Shown here: positions 9,668-19,340 of the stretch, piece by piece
Layout of the letters: every line of letters starts with the position of its first letter
Position numbering within the stretch: the first letter of the stretch is position 1
Assembly (NCBI GenBank): GCA_947631335.1
Contig: CANRKZ010000008.1
Coordinates: 1 to 41,391, forward strand
DNA length: 41,391 bases
Direction: 5' to 3'
DNA from: an uncultured Clostridia bacterium
GTDB lineage: Bacteria > Bacillota > Clostridia > TANB77 > CAG-508
The notes under the pieces: model-generated
What the model was told of the DNA's origin: nothing
The model's input: the letters and a program-made list of their open reading frames with translations, nothing else
Databases searched by the model: none
Made by a program: the position numbers and the translations under genes

Positions 9668-11002
9668 ATGGAATTAGGAAAAGTACCACCACATGATTTA
9701 GAAGCTGAGCAAGCTATTATTGGTAGTATGCTTACAGATAGAGATGCTGTAATATCTTGCATAGAAATATTAAAGGAAGAAGATTTTTATCGACAAGATA
9801 ATAAGACTATTTATGCTGCTATTTTAAATTTATATAATCGTGCAGAACCAATTGATATTATTACAGTAAAAGCAGAATTAGAATCTATGGGAAAGTTTGA
9901 ACAAATTGGAGGATTAGAATATTTAGCAGAATTACCAGAAAAGGTTCCAACTACTGCAAATGCTATGAAATATATTAAAATTGTAGAAGAAAAATCTACA
10001 TTAAGAAAATTAATAAAAACGGCTAATGAAATTATAGATCTTGGGTATAGTCCTGTTGAGGATGTAGAAGATATTATGGAAGGTGCAGAAAAGAAAATAT
10101 TTAATATTATGCAGGACAAAAGTCAAAAAGGATATACACCGATTAAAGAGGTACTAGTAGAGAGTTTTACTCGATTAGAAGAATTATACAATAGAAAACA
10201 ACATATTACAGGTGTACCATCAGGATTTACAGAATTAGATTATCGAACAGCTGGGTTTCATGGGTCAGAGTTAATTTTAATTGCAGCAAGACCTGCTATG
10301 GGTAAAACAGCGTTTGCTCTTAATATAGCAACTTATGCAGCAACCAAAGCTAAGATACCAGTGGCTGTATTTAGTTTGGAAATGTCTAAAGAACAATTGG
10401 TAAATAGAATTTTATGTAGTGAATCTATGGTTGATAGTAATAAGGTAAGAACAGGAAAATTGGAAGAAGATGATTGGACCAAACTTGCTGGAAGTATAGG
10501 ACCTTTATCAGAAGCGGAAATTTATATTGATGATACACCAGGTATTAATATTATGGAAATTCGAGCAAAATGTAGAAAGTTAAAATTAGAAAAGAATATA
10601 GGGATGGTAGTTGTTGATTATTTGCAATTGGTTCAAGGTAGTGGAAAGAGAAATGGAAGTCGTGAACAGGAAATTTCTGAAATTAGTCGTTCTTTAAAGA
10701 TTTTAGCAAAAGAACTGAATGTACCAGTGATTGCCTTATCGCAATTGTCAAGAGCTGCAGAACAGCGCCCAGATCATAGACCTATGCTTTCCGATTTAAG
10801 GGAATCAGGAGCAATTGAACAAGATGCTGATATTGTTATGTTTTTATATCGTGATGATTATTATAATAAAGAGAGTGAGAAAAAAGATATAGCAGAAGTT
10901 ATTATTGCAAAACATAGAGGAGGATCAACAGGAACAGTTGAATTATTGTGGCTAGGAAGCTATACAAAATTTGTTAATCTAGAAAGAAGATTTGATGATT
11001 AA
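9668..11002 (+). CDS. dnaB: Replicative DNA helicase DnaB
   Basis: The hexameric 5'-3' helicase of the replication fork (called DnaC in B. subtilis), 444 residues. The N-terminal domain starts with PPHDLEAEQAIIGSML (about 5-20), the usual DnaB opening. A linker helix leads to the RecA-like motor domain. Walker A is ARPAMGKT at about 208-215, and Walker B is VVVDYLQL near 315-322. SREQEISEISRSLK and the later LSDLRESGAIEQDAD and AKHRGGSTGT segments are diagnostic. The sequence is full length with no intein. ATG 9668 is preceded by ATGGAGG. It forms a transcription unit with rplI and ends at a clear terminator. Confidence 0.97.
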   Translation: MELGKVPPHDLEAEQAIIGSMLTDRDAVISCIEILKEEDFYRQDNKTIYAAILNLYNRAEPIDIITVKAELESMGKFEQIGGLEYLAELPEKVPTTANAMKYIKIVEEKSTLRKLIKTANEIIDLGYSPVEDVEDIMEGAEKKIFNIMQDKSQKGYTPIKEVLVESFTRLEELYNRKQHITGVPSGFTELDYRTAGFHGSELILIAARPAMGKTAFALNIATYAATKAKIPVAVFSLEMSKEQLVNRILCSESMVDSNKVRTGKLEEDDWTKLAGSIGPLSEAEIYIDDTPGINIMEIRAKCRKLKLEKNIGMVVVDYLQLVQGSGKRNGSREQEISEISRSLKILAKELNVPVIALSQLSRAAEQRPDHRPMLSDLRESGAIEQDADIVMFLYRDDYYNKESEKKDIAEVIIAKHRGGSTGTVELLWLGSYTKFVNLERRFDD

Positions 11003-11037
11003 GACTAACTAAGGAATGTATTGGATTGTTTTAGACA

Positions 11038-11069
11038 AGGGAAAAGTTTTAAATTAAACTTTTCCTTTT
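11038..11069 (+). terminator. Terminator after dnaB
   Basis: GGAAAAGTTT (11040-11049) pairs with AAACTTTTCC (11056-11065) around a 6-base loop, followed by TTTT. Confidence 0.8.
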
Positions 11070-11140
11070 AAAATTGTGAAATCCTTAAAAATATAAATAG
11101 AAATAAAAGGTAAGATAAAGTGATAGTTTATACTAGAAAC

Positions 11141-11169
11141 TTGAAAAAAAGCGGAAAATAGTGTATTAT
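11141..11169 (+). promoter_or_regulatory. Promoter of tilS
   Basis: TTGAAA (11141-11146), 17-base spacer, TATTAT (11164-11169), 48 bases before the tilS start. Confidence 0.65.
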
Positions 11170-11216
11170 AGGTAATATTAATAGAGTTGGATTAAAATGT
11201 GAGGTGGAAGAAATAA

Positions 11217-12209
11217 ATGAAAGATAAAATTTTGCAAACAATAAAAAAATACAACTTAATAGAAAATGGAGATAAAGTAGTATTAGGTGTTTCTGGTGGT
11301 CCAGACTCTATTTCTATGCTTGATATATTAAACGAAATACAAGAAGATAAAAAAAACAATTTAGATTTTGAAATAGTTGTTGCTCATATTAATCATATGA
11401 TACGAAAAGATGCGGTAGAAGATGAAAAATATGTAAAAGAATTTTGTAAGAAAAAAAAGATTGAATTTTATTCAAAAAGTATAGATGTTGAAAAACTTGC
11501 TAATACTAATAAAACAGGAATAGAAGAAACTGGCAGAATGGTGCGATATAATTTTTTTGAAGAAATTTTAGAAAAGGTAAATGCAACTAAAATTGCGATT
11601 GCCCATAACAAAAATGATAAAGCAGAGACAATTATTATGAATTTTATGCGAGGTAGTGGAATTTCTGGTTTGAGGGGAATTGAAGAAAAGAGAGGCAAAT
11701 ATATTAGACCATTAATTGAATGTGAACGAATAGAGATAGAAAAATATTGTGAAGAAAAAAAATTAAATCCAAGAATTGATACAACAAATTCTGAGAATAA
11801 ATATACTAGAAATAAAATTAGAAATGTGGTAATTCCCTATATAAAAAATGAATTTAACCCTAATATTATTAATACTTTAAATCGTTTATCAGAATTAGTA
11901 AAAGAGGAAGAACTTTATATTGAAAAACAAGTTGAGAAAGTATATAAAAACTTAATAATGGAAGAAAACCAAAAACAAATTATTTTAGACTTAAAAAAGT
12001 TTAATCAAGAAGAAAAAGTAATAAAATCAAGACTTGTGTTATATACTATAACAAGGCTTTTTGGAAGCTCAAATGGAATTGAAAAAGTTCATGTAGAAGA
12101 TATAATAAAACTCTGTAGTAATAATATAGGAAATAAATATTTAACTCCTAATAAAAAAGTTAAAGTATTAGTAAAAAAACATAAAATTTATTTTTTGAAT
12201 CAAATGTAA
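11217..12209 (+). CDS. tilS: tRNA(Ile)-lysidine synthase TilS
   Basis: TilS adds lysine to C34 of the tRNA-Ile with a CAU anticodon, so that it reads AUA instead of AUG. AUA is common in genomes this AT-rich. The protein has 330 residues. The N-type ATP pyrophosphatase loop SGGPDS is at 26-31. HINHMIRKDA, RMVRYNFFEE and AIAHNKNDKAET follow, which are conserved in the catalytic domain. It is shorter than the roughly 430-470-residue E. coli and B. subtilis enzymes: the central domain is present but most of the C-terminal domain is missing, as in compact TilS forms such as that of Aquifex. GAGGTGG precedes ATG 11217. In many Firmicutes the order is tilS-hpt-ftsH; here hpt is absent and ftsH follows directly with its own promoter. 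Confidence 0.93.
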   Translation: MKDKILQTIKKYNLIENGDKVVLGVSGGPDSISMLDILNEIQEDKKNNLDFEIVVAHINHMIRKDAVEDEKYVKEFCKKKKIEFYSKSIDVEKLANTNKTGIEETGRMVRYNFFEEILEKVNATKIAIAHNKNDKAETIIMNFMRGSGISGLRGIEEKRGKYIRPLIECERIEIEKYCEEKKLNPRIDTTNSENKYTRNKIRNVVIPYIKNEFNPNIINTLNRLSELVKEEELYIEKQVEKVYKNLIMEENQKQIILDLKKFNQEEKVIKSRLVLYTITRLFGSSNGIEKVHVEDIIKLCSNNIGNKYLTPNKKVKVLVKKHKIYFLNQM

Positions 12210-12270
12210 GTAGCCGTAATAAGTCTTGTTTAAATAGCATTGGTGTAATAAAAAAGTAATAAAAAAATCA

Positions 12271-12299
12271 TTTACAAACAAAAAATTATATGTTATAAA
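12271..12299 (+). promoter_or_regulatory. Promoter of ftsH
   Basis: TTTACA (12271-12276), 17-base spacer, TATAAA (12294-12299). An AGGAGG site at 12331-12336 serves the TTG start. Confidence 0.7.
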
Positions 12300-12343
12300 A
12301 TCAATCAGATAAAAACAAAAGTCAAACATGAGGAGGAATTATT

Positions 12344-14152
12344 TTGAAAAATGGAATTAAAACTTTAGCTATGTGGCTAATTATAGGAATCATATTTATT
12401 GTAGTATTATCTTCAATTATTGAAAATAGTGATTCAAAATTAAAATATTCAGACTTAATTAATAGCATTAATAGTGGAAATGTAGAATCAATTGAAGTAG
12501 AATCTGATGGAAAAACGGCAACAGTACAATTAAAAGATGAAAGAGTGAAAAAAGAAGTAAATATACCAGATATGCAGAGTCTTATGACTTATGTAGAAGA
12601 TTTCCTAAAAGAAGGGGCATTTACTTTAGAAGAAAAATCCCAGTCTATATTTGTAACAATACTTAGTTTACTTACACCATTTGGATTATTAATTATATTC
12701 TTTATATTCTGGTTCTTTATGATGGGTGGAGCCAATAATGGAAATCCAGGTAGCAAAACAATGTCATTTGGAAAAAGCAAAGCTAGAATGATGACGCCTG
12801 CGGATAAAAATAGAATAACATTTGAAGATGTTGCTGGTGTGGATGAAGAAAAGGAAGAATTAGAAGAAATTGTACAATTTTTAAAAAATCCAAAAAAATT
12901 TACCGATATGGGAGCTAGAATACCAAAAGGTGTATTGCTTGTTGGTCAACCAGGTACAGGTAAAACACTTTTAGCAAAAGCAGTAGCAGGAGAAGCAGGA
13001 GTTCCATTTTTTATTATAAGTGGTTCTGATTTTGTTGAGATGTTTGTTGGTGTTGGTGCTTCTAGAGTAAGAGATTTATTTGATCAGGCCAAGAAGAATG
13101 CACCATGTATTATTTTTATCGATGAAATTGATGCAGTAGGTCGCCAAAGAGGAGCAGGACTTGGTGGAGGACATGATGAAAGAGAACAAACTTTAAATCA
13201 ACTGCTAGTTGAAATGGATGGATTTGCAGCAAATGAAGGTGTAATTGTATTAGCAGCAACAAACAGACCAGATGTCTTAGATAAAGCACTTTTAAGAGCA
13301 GGAAGATTTGATAGACAAATTGTAGTAGGACTTCCAGATGTAAAGGCAAGAGAACAAATTTTAGAAGTGCATAGTAGAAAAAAGAGATTATCAGATGATA
13401 TTGACTTAAAAGTAATAGCAAAAAATACATCTGGATTTGCCGGTGCAGATTTAGAGAATATATTAAATGAAGCAGCACTTTTAGCAGCAAGAAGAAACTT
13501 GAATGAAATTGGAATGAAAGAAATTGAAGATGCTATGGTTAAAGTAACTATGGGACCTGAAAAGAAAACAAAAGTAAGAAGTGAAAAAGAAAATAGGTTA
13601 GTGGCATATCATGAAGCAGGTCATGCAGTTGTTAGTCATTATCTAGAAACACAGGATCCAGTACATCAAATATCAATTGTACCAAGAGGTATGGCAGGTG
13701 GTTATACAATGTATAGACCAACAGAAGATAAATCGTTTATGTCAAAAACTGAGATGGAAGAAAATATTGTATCTTTATTAGGCGGTAGAGTAGCAGAAGC
13801 ACTTATTTTGAATGATATTTCAACAGGTGCAAGCAATGATATTGAAAGAGCAACAGGAATTGCTAGAAGTATGGTTACTAAATATGGAATGAGTGATAGA
13901 ATTGGTGCATTGATGCTCGGATCTAATCAAGAACAAGTATTTCTAGGAAGGGATATTGCTCAAGGAAGAGAATATTCAGAAGAAACAGCGGCAATTATTG
14001 ATGAGGAAACAAAGAAAATAGTGGATAATGGATATAATAGAGCAAAACAGATATTATCTGATAATGTAGATAAATTACACCAAGTAGCAGGAATACTTCT
14101 AGAAAAAGAAAAAATCGAATCAGATGAATTTGAAGCAATATTTAACCAATAA
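12344..14152 (+). CDS. ftsH: ATP-dependent zinc metalloprotease FtsH
   Basis: A membrane-anchored AAA+ protease of 602 residues that degrades misfolded membrane proteins and short-lived regulators. The first membrane helix is at about 8-25, a short extracellular domain follows, and the second helix is at about 103-127. The AAA domain has Walker A GQPGTGKT (about 201-208; the family usually has GPPGTGKT), Walker [13 protein letters not shown] and the arginine-finger segment [19 protein letters not shown]. The zinc protease motif HEAGH lies near 423-427. The start is TTG 12344: AGGAGG at 12331-12336 has ideal spacing and the sequence [12 protein letters not shown] continues straight into the first helix. 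The end (DEFEAIFNQ) is typical, so it is full length. It is a single-gene unit between its own promoter and a terminator. Confidence 0.97.
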   Translation: MKNGIKTLAMWLIIGIIFIVVLSSIIENSDSKLKYSDLINSINSGNVESIEVESDGKTATVQLKDERVKKEVNIPDMQSLMTYVEDFLKEGAFTLEEKSQSIFVTILSLLTPFGLLIIFFIFWFFMMGGANNGNPGSKTMSFGKSKARMMTPADKNRITFEDVAGVDEEKEELEEIVQFLKNPKKFTDMGARIPKGVLLVGQPGTGKTLLAKAVAGEAGVPFFIISGSDFVEMFVGVGASRVRDLFDQAKKNAPCIIFIDEIDAVGRQRGAGLGGGHDEREQTLNQLLVEMDGFAANEGVIVLAATNRPDVLDKALLRAGRFDRQIVVGLPDVKAREQILEVHSRKKRLSDDIDLKVIAKNTSGFAGADLENILNEAALLAARRNLNEIGMKEIEDAMVKVTMGPEKKTKVRSEKENRLVAYHEAGHAVVSHYLETQDPVHQISIVPRGMAGGYTMYRPTEDKSFMSKTEMEENIVSLLGGRVAEALILNDISTGASNDIERATGIARSMVTKYGMSDRIGALMLGSNQEQVFLGRDIAQGREYSEETAAIIDEETKKIVDNGYNRAKQILSDNVDKLHQVAGILLEKEKIESDEFEAIFNQ

Positions 14153-14162
14153 TATAATAAAT

Positions 14163-14190
14163 AAAGAGCGTGATAATCACGTTCTTTTTC
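14163..14190 (+). terminator. Terminator after ftsH
   Basis: AAAGAGCGTGA (14163-14173) pairs with TCACGTTCTTT with one G-U pair around a 3-base loop, followed by TT and C. Confidence 0.8.
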
Positions 14191-14191
14191 T

Positions 14192-14224
14192 GTAATAGAA
14201 AAGTAATAGAAAAGTAATAGAAAT
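14192..14224 (+). repeat. Short tandem repeat, three 11-bp units
   Basis: GTAATAGAAAA is repeated three times in tandem, the last unit with a variant end, just after the ftsH terminator. No function is apparent. Confidence 0.6.
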
Positions 14225-14295
14225 GACAAAAACCTGGAAGTCAGCAGAATAGATGTAATAAAACCACAAAAAAGTGAAAATAGTCTAAAATGTGC

Positions 14296-14323
14296 TTGAA
14301 ATAAATTTATATTATAGTATAAT
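14296..14323 (+). promoter_or_regulatory. Promoter of the LPYAG surface protein
   Basis: TTGAAA (14296-14301), 16-base spacer, TATAAT (14318-14323), 41 bases before the start codon. Confidence 0.65.
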
Positions 14324-14364
14324 AAAGTTAGTGGATTAAATCTGAACAAAAAAGGAGAATAAGT

Positions 14365-16433
14365 ATGAGAAAAAAGATAGGTATATTGTTAATAATATTT
14401 ACATTATTATTTAGTAGTTATGCTTTTGCATATGATTATACAAGAATAGGTGGGACACCATTATGGAGTAGTGAACAAGCTACTTATGTTACACAAGATA
14501 CAACATTAGATGCAAAGTATAACGCTGATTCAAGTGGTTTAAATAATAGAAGGATTGATTATTTTAATGGGAAATTAAAGTCTATTAGCGAGCAACGGAT
14601 ATAGTAAAGTTACAACTGAATTTCGGAGATGGAAGCTATATTAGTTATTATTATCAAGAAATTCCAGAAAATTCTACCTATAATGTATGGTATACAATAG
14701 AATTTTGTGGCGTAAAATCTTTACCAGAAAGTCATCTTTTTTCAATTGTATATAAGAATGCTGTTCATTGTGATGGAACAACTTATGATGTAGAATTAAA
14801 AGTTAATAACATAACAAATACGAGCCTTTCTAATGGTGAAGTTCAAAAAGTAGGATTTTTAGTTAAAAAATATGACCAAAATAAACAAGAAATATACTTT
14901 AATCCATCCATATATGCAGGAAATAGTAATAACAACAAAGTAACAGTTGAGACAGAATATAGAATAGGAAATTTGTCTTATGATCCTACCGAATATAAAA
15001 CTTATTTAGGTTTAGCTCAAAAAGGAATATCAGGATTGTTTGAATTAGGAGATATTGATTTAAATCAAGGAATAGCTGTTCAGGATTTTGTTGTTGGTAA
15101 AGAAACTACATATGTAACTCATAGAAATGATCAATTGCATTATCAAGATATAAAATCAGGAAGTGAAACAAAAGGAGCATATTTTTATTCCAATACGGAT
15201 CAAAACATGAATAATGCAAATGTTTATTTACTAATGGAAAATAAAAATAAAATTCCTATGACATTTACATTTGAGAAAAAACAGGCAGCAACACCTTTCT
15301 TCTTTATCAATAATGTTATAGAGAAAAATTATAATGTAGAGTTTGATACAAAGGGAGGATTACCTATACCAGAAACTCAAACTGTAAAACCTGGAAATAC
15401 TGCAACTAAGCCAACAGATCCAACAAAACAAGGATATACTTTTAATGGATGGAAAACAGAAGATGGAGCTACATATGATTTTTCAAATGAAGTTACAGAT
15501 GATATAAAATTAACAGCAGATTGGAAACCTATTAATTATAATATTACGTATGAATTAAATGGAGGAGTAGCACCATCTCCAGACAACCAAAGAACATATA
15601 CAATTAAGGATGAAGTAATATTTAAAAGTCCAACAAGAGAAGGGTATACATTTAATGGATGGTATGAAAATTCTAATTTTACAGGAAACAGTGTAACATC
15701 TATACCAGTAGGAAGTACAGGGGATAAACATTTATATGCAAAATGGACTAAAGTAGAACCTGAAGCAACAAATGCTAACTATACAATAGAATATTATTTC
15801 GAAGGTAATGATGGAACATATCAAAAGAAAAATACAGAAACAAAAGTAGGAGAAATAGGACAAACAATAACAGCTACACCTAAAACTTATACTGGATATA
15901 AAGAAACTGATAATGCTGAAAAACTAAAAGAAAAAACAGGAGTTATTACAGCAGATGGACAATTAATATTAAAGTTATACTATGATAAAGAAAAATATAA
16001 AGTAACTTTTGATCCTCAAGGTGGTAATGAGGTAAAAGAAGGAGATTTAGATGATCAAATTGTAAAATATAGCGACAAGGCAACTAAGCCAACAGATCCA
16101 GAAAAAGAAAACTATACTTTTAAATATTGGTATTATGAAGATGAAAACGGTAAAGAAGTAAAATATTCTTTTGATGAACCAGTAACAAAAGATATAAATT
16201 TAAAGGCTAAATGGGAAACAGAAGAAATAGTACAAGATAAAGGTAAACCATCTGAGGATATTGATGAAAATGAACCAACAGTACCTGAAAAGGAAACACA
16301 GGACCCAACAATTGCTCCTAAAACATTACCATATGCAGGAACTTTAGGTTTCGTAATAATGATTGCAATAAGTGTAGTTGGAGTAGTATTTTTTGGAATA
16401 AGATTCTTAAAATTAAGAAATAAAATGAAATAA
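14365..16433 (+). pseudogene. Frameshifted InlB-repeat wall-anchored protein (LPYAG)
   Basis: ATG 14365 (ribosome binding site AAAGGAG) starts a signal peptide of about 20 residues ending FAYA-like, but this frame stops at TAG 14602-14604. The continuation is open in another frame from 14589 to TAA 16433 with no start codon of its own near the join. Restoring one missing base between 14589 and 14601 would give about 689 residues. The second part has an unknown extracellular region and three Listeria-Bacteroides (InlB B-type) repeats of the YTFNGWK…LTADW kind, at roughly 15334-15530, 15538-15755 and 15994-16220. A MucBP-like segment (about 15772-15990) separates the second and third. The C-terminus has LPYAG (16326-16340), a membrane helix and a basic tail. 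The role is probably surface adhesion; the ligand is unknown. No slippery site is visible, so I read this as a mutation or sequence error. Confidence 0.75.
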
Positions 16434-16462
16434 AAAAGATTAATGAATATTAATTTTGGTAT

Positions 16463-16507
16463 AAAAAAAGAAAGTAGCAATTTTATATTGATATTTTCTT
16501 TTTTTTA
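16463..16507 (+). terminator. Terminator after the LPYAG protein
   Basis: AAAAAAAGAAA (16463-16473) pairs with TTTCTTTTTTT (16495-16505), with a small inner CAAT/ATTG stem. The right arm doubles as the T tract. Confidence 0.6.
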
Positions 16508-16516
16508 GTATAGAAT
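16488..16516 (+). promoter_or_regulatory. Candidate promoter of the J-domain gene
   Basis: TTGATA (16488-16493), 17-base spacer, TAGAAT (16511-16516). It overlaps the preceding terminator, so the evidence is the hexamers only. Confidence 0.45.
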
Positions 16517-16556
16517 AGAAACAATAACAAAAGAAAGGTCTAAATGGTGTAAAAGA

Positions 16557-17099
16557 ATGAAAAACTATTATGAAATATTAGAAGTACATCCAAGAGCTTC
16601 AAAAGAAGTAATTGAAAAAGCATATAGAGTTTTAGCAAAAAAATATCATCCTGATTTATATTCTGGAGACAAGAAAATATATGCAGAACAAAGAATTCGA
16701 GATATAAATGAAGCGTATAAGATACTTTCTGATGACTTTTTAAAAGAACAATATGATATAGAATTAGAGAAAGAAAAACAAGATCAAGTACATAATTATC
16801 AATCACAAAATTCTATAAAAAAACAGCAAGTAGAAAAAAGTGAAAAAAATCAAAGGGAAAAGACAAAAGATAAACAAACACAAGAAAAAAAATATGGTGT
16901 TGGAACTTTTATGAGCTTAATAGATTTAGTAAAAATTACATTTAGCAACTTACCAAAAAGAGAAAAGAGAAAAATAAAAAGAGAAGATCTTATAGCTGCA
17001 GGTTTGACAGCAGTTATTATAGTAATATTGATAGTAATATTGTGGTGTATCCCGGCAACAAATGGATTTGTTAAAGATTTATTGCCCTTTTTAAAATAA
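16557..17099 (+). CDS. Membrane-anchored J-domain protein
   Basis: A DnaJ-like cochaperone of 180 residues. The N-terminal J domain (about 3-66) begins [13 protein letters not shown]. The essential HPD tripeptide is at 31-33, followed by the helix [14 protein letters not shown] Lys/Gln/Glu-rich linker follows, then a basic patch ([11 protein letters not shown]) and one membrane helix at about 147-165. The glycine-rich, zinc-finger and substrate domains of true DnaJ are missing, so this is a type III J protein that should recruit DnaK to the membrane. Client proteins are unknown. It is 22 bases upstream of nrdG and may be cotranscribed with it. The ribosome binding site GGTG before ATG 16557 is weak. 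Confidence 0.85.
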   Translation: MKNYYEILEVHPRASKEVIEKAYRVLAKKYHPDLYSGDKKIYAEQRIRDINEAYKILSDDFLKEQYDIELEKEKQDQVHNYQSQNSIKKQQVEKSEKNQREKTKDKQTQEKKYGVGTFMSLIDLVKITFSNLPKREKRKIKREDLIAAGLTAVIIVILIVILWCIPATNGFVKDLLPFLK

Positions 17100-17121
17100 A
17101 ATAAGAAAAGAGGATGATAGT

Positions 17122-17652
17122 ATGCATTATGCAGATATAAAAAAAGCAGATATAGCAAATGGATTAGGAGTAAGAGTTTCAGTTTTTGTAAGTGGCTGTA
17201 GTCATCATTGTAAAAATTGTTTCAATCAACAAGCATGGGATTTTAACTATGGAAAAGAATTCACAGAAGAGGAGATTGAAAAGGTGATACAAGAAATGGA
17301 TCATTCTTATATATCAGGCTTGTCGTTACTTGGAGGAGAACCTTTGGAACATCCAAATCAACAAGGACTATTGCCGTTGCTTAGAAAGGTAAAGGAGAAA
17401 TTCCCAGAAAAGAATATTTGGTGTTATTCAGGTTATACATTTGAAACAGATATCATGGGGAAAATGTATAAAAATTGGGAAGAAACTCCAGAATTTTTAT
17501 CTTATATAGATGTATTGGTTGATGGAAAGTTTGAAGAAGAGAAGAAAGATATAAAACTAAAATTTAGAGGTTCAAGTAATCAAAGAATTATAGATGTAAA
17601 AAAATCTTTAAAAGAATCTAAAGACAATAAAGCAATATTATTTAAAATTTAA
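17122..17652 (+). CDS. nrdG: Anaerobic ribonucleotide reductase activating protein
   Basis: A radical SAM activase of 176 residues that puts the glycyl radical on the class III ribonucleotide reductase NrdD, needed to make dNTPs without oxygen. The iron-sulfur motif CX3CX2C is Cys26, Cys30 and Cys33, in the typical segment VSGCSHHCKNCFN. LSLLGGEPLE (about 67-76) is the SAM-binding GGE motif, and WCYSGYTFE is also conserved in NrdG. Length fits the family. RibosomE binding site GAGGATG-like purines precede ATG 17122. nrdD is usually adjacent but is not in this window, so it must lie elsewhere. The gene points to anaerobic life. Confidence 0.92.
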   Translation: MHYADIKKADIANGLGVRVSVFVSGCSHHCKNCFNQQAWDFNYGKEFTEEEIEKVIQEMDHSYISGLSLLGGEPLEHPNQQGLLPLLRKVKEKFPEKNIWCYSGYTFETDIMGKMYKNWEETPEFLSYIDVLVDGKFEEEKKDIKLKFRGSSNQRIIDVKKSLKESKDNKAILFKI

Positions 17653-17655
17653 CTA

Positions 17656-17685
17656 TTGACAAGTTATTATATTATAAGGTATAAT
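17656..17685 (+). promoter_or_regulatory. Strong promoter of rpsU
   Basis: TTGACA (17656-17661), 18-base spacer, TATAAT (17680-17685). Both hexamers match the consensus exactly. Confidence 0.8.
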
Positions 17686-17706
17686 AGTTACGTTATAAGG
17701 GTTATC

Positions 17707-17725
17707 CCACATACAGTGTGTATGG
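17707..17725 (+). promoter_or_regulatory. Hairpin in the rpsU leader
   Basis: CCACATAC and GTGTATGG pair at 7 of 8 positions (one C-A mismatch, one G-U pair) around a 3-base loop, between the promoter and the ribosome binding site AAGGAGGGG. It could be an autoregulatory leader for S21; this is inference. Confidence 0.35.
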
Positions 17726-17747
17726 ACTGGAAGGAGGGGAAATATAA

Positions 17748-17921
17748 ATGTCAGAAATAAAAGTTAATAATGGTAATATAGAAGATGCTTTAAAGAGGTT
17801 TAAAAGACAATGCGCGAGAAATGGAGTTTTACAAGAAGTTCGTAAAAGAGAGCATTATGAAAAACCTAGTGTAAGGAGAAAGAAAAAATCAGAGGCAGCA
17901 AGAAAAAGAAAATTTAATTAG
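17748..17921 (+). CDS. rpsU: 30S ribosomal protein S21
   Basis: A small basic ribosomal protein of 57 residues. It begins [20 protein letters not shown], matching the S21 pattern in which the N-terminal strand is followed by the ALKRFKR helix. [21 protein letters not shown] follows across the middle in two blocks, and the end is Arg/Lys-rich ([14 protein letters not shown]). S21 binds near the anti-Shine-Dalgarno end of 16S rRNA and helps initiation. The ribosome binding site AAGGAGGGG is strong and ATG 17748 is unambiguous. It has its own promoter and terminator, so it is a single-gene unit between nrdG and the M16 pair. Confidence 0.95.
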   Translation: MSEIKVNNGNIEDALKRFKRQCARNGVLQEVRKREHYEKPSVRRKKKSEAARKRKFN

Positions 17922-17931
17922 GAAATTTAGG

Positions 17932-17977
17932 ATTGGAAGTAATAGGGGGTAAATATACTTTAAGCTTCCAATTTTTG
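17932..17977 (+). terminator. Terminator after rpsU
   Basis: ATTGGAAG (17932-17939) pairs with CTTCCAAT (17965-17972), followed by TTTTTG. The loop is long (25 bases). Confidence 0.65.
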
Positions 17978-18038
17978 TTTTTTATGATAAAAAATAAATA
18001 ATTGCTTATAATATAAATAGAGAAAAGGAGGAAATTTT

Positions 18039-19310
18039 ATGGAATATAAAGAAGTAGAATTAAAACGAGGAATTAAGCTTCATACAATTCATACAGACAA
18101 ATTTAAGACGAATTTAATTGCTGTTTTTTTAACAACAGAATTAAATAGAGAAAATGTTACAAAAAATGCAATGATTTCAACAATTTTGAGAAGAGGATCA
18201 AACAATATGCCAACTCAAGAAGAAATTAGCAAGCAAATGGAAGAAATGTATGGTGCAGGGTTTGATTGTGGTTTAGATAAAACTGGAGATAATCAAGTTT
18301 TAAAGTTTTATATAGAAATTATTAATGAACAATATTTGCCTAAAGATGGAAAAAAATTATTTGAATTGGCAGTTAAAAGTTTGTTTGATATTGTGTTTAA
18401 CCCCTATATAGAAAATGGTAGTTTTAAAGAAGAGTATGTAATGCAAGAAAAGAACAATATTAGACAACGAATTGAGGGGAAAATTGATAATAAAGCAAGA
18501 TATGCTATGGATAGATGTATAGAAGAAATGTATCCGGAAGATCCATTTGGATTATATAAATTTGGATATATTGAAGATTTAGAGAAAACTAATGGAGAAA
18601 ATTTATATAAATATTATAAAGAACTAATAAATTCTTGTAAAATTGATATCTTTGTATCTGGAAACATTAGTGAGGAAAATAGAAATGTAATAGAAAATAA
18701 TGAGAACATTAAGATCTTACAAGAAAGAGACCCTAAATATCAAATCCCTAAAAATAATTTGAAAGAATTCAATAAAAAAGAAAATATTGTTACAGAATCA
18801 ATGGATGTAACACAGGGGAAATTGATATTAGGGTTAGATATCAATCTTGACAAAGAAGAATTAAAATATCCTACTTTAATTTATAATAGTATATTAGGGG
18901 GAACGGCTAATTCAAAGATGTTCCAGAATGTTAGAGAAAAAGCACATTTGGCGTATGTTGCTAGTTCTAGTTTTTTACGTTACAAAAACAATATTTTTAT
19001 AAATTGTGGAATTGAAATTAAAAATTATGATAAAGCATTAGAGTTAATAAAGAAACAAATTGAAGATATGAAAAAAGGAGAATTTACAGAAGAAGATATA
19101 GAGAATGCTAAAAGAGGAATAGTAGCTACTATAAAGACAATAGATGACGAACAAGATACGGGAATTACTTATTATTTTGGACAAGAGTTAACGCAATCAA
19201 AAGTTTCTTTAGATGAATATATTAGAAAAATTAAAAATATAAACAGAGATGACATTATTAATATTGCTAAAAGGGTAGATATCAATACAATATATTTTTT
19301 GAGAGATTAA
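18039..19310 (+). CDS. M16 family peptidase-like protein, catalytically dead type (YmfF-like)
   Basis: A cytoplasmic M16 (pitrilysin-fold) protein of 423 residues. It shows the M16 fold pattern, for example ILRRGSNNMPTQEEISKQME in the first half and NSILGGTANSKMFQNVREK, then AYVASSSF, in the second. The zinc-binding HXXEH motif is absent at the expected place in the first half, so it should not hydrolyse peptides itself. In B. subtilis ymfF and ymfH form such a pair, the inactive partner helping form a closed chamber with the active one. The active-type partner follows 30 bases downstream, so they are surely cotranscribed. AAAAGGAGG precedes ATG 18039. The substrate is unknown. A TATAAT at 18007-18012 may be the -10, but I see no good -35. 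Confidence 0.85.
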   Translation: MEYKEVELKRGIKLHTIHTDKFKTNLIAVFLTTELNRENVTKNAMISTILRRGSNNMPTQEEISKQMEEMYGAGFDCGLDKTGDNQVLKFYIEIINEQYLPKDGKKLFELAVKSLFDIVFNPYIENGSFKEEYVMQEKNNIRQRIEGKIDNKARYAMDRCIEEMYPEDPFGLYKFGYIEDLEKTNGENLYKYYKELINSCKIDIFVSGNISEENRNVIENNENIKILQERDPKYQIPKNNLKEFNKKENIVTESMDVTQGKLILGLDINLDKEELKYPTLIYNSILGGTANSKMFQNVREKAHLAYVASSSFLRYKNNIFINCGIEIKNYDKALELIKKQIEDMKKGEFTEEDIENAKRGIVATIKTIDDEQDTGITYYFGQELTQSKVSLDEYIRKIKNINRDDIINIAKRVDINTIYFLRD

Positions 19311-19340
19311 AAATAGTTTTATAATGAAAGGAGAAGAAGA

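Noticed and set aside
13116..13490. Long - strand frame inside ftsH and similar frames inside fusA, gdpP and the surface genes
   Set aside because: They are antisense to well-conserved coding sequence, rich in Leu/Phe as expected for AT-rich reverse frames, and have no ribosome binding sites.
14589..14604. Programmed frameshift in the LPYAG protein
   Set aside because: The allowed stretch AGC GAG CAA CGG ATA has no slippery sequence, and no strong downstream stem is evident.
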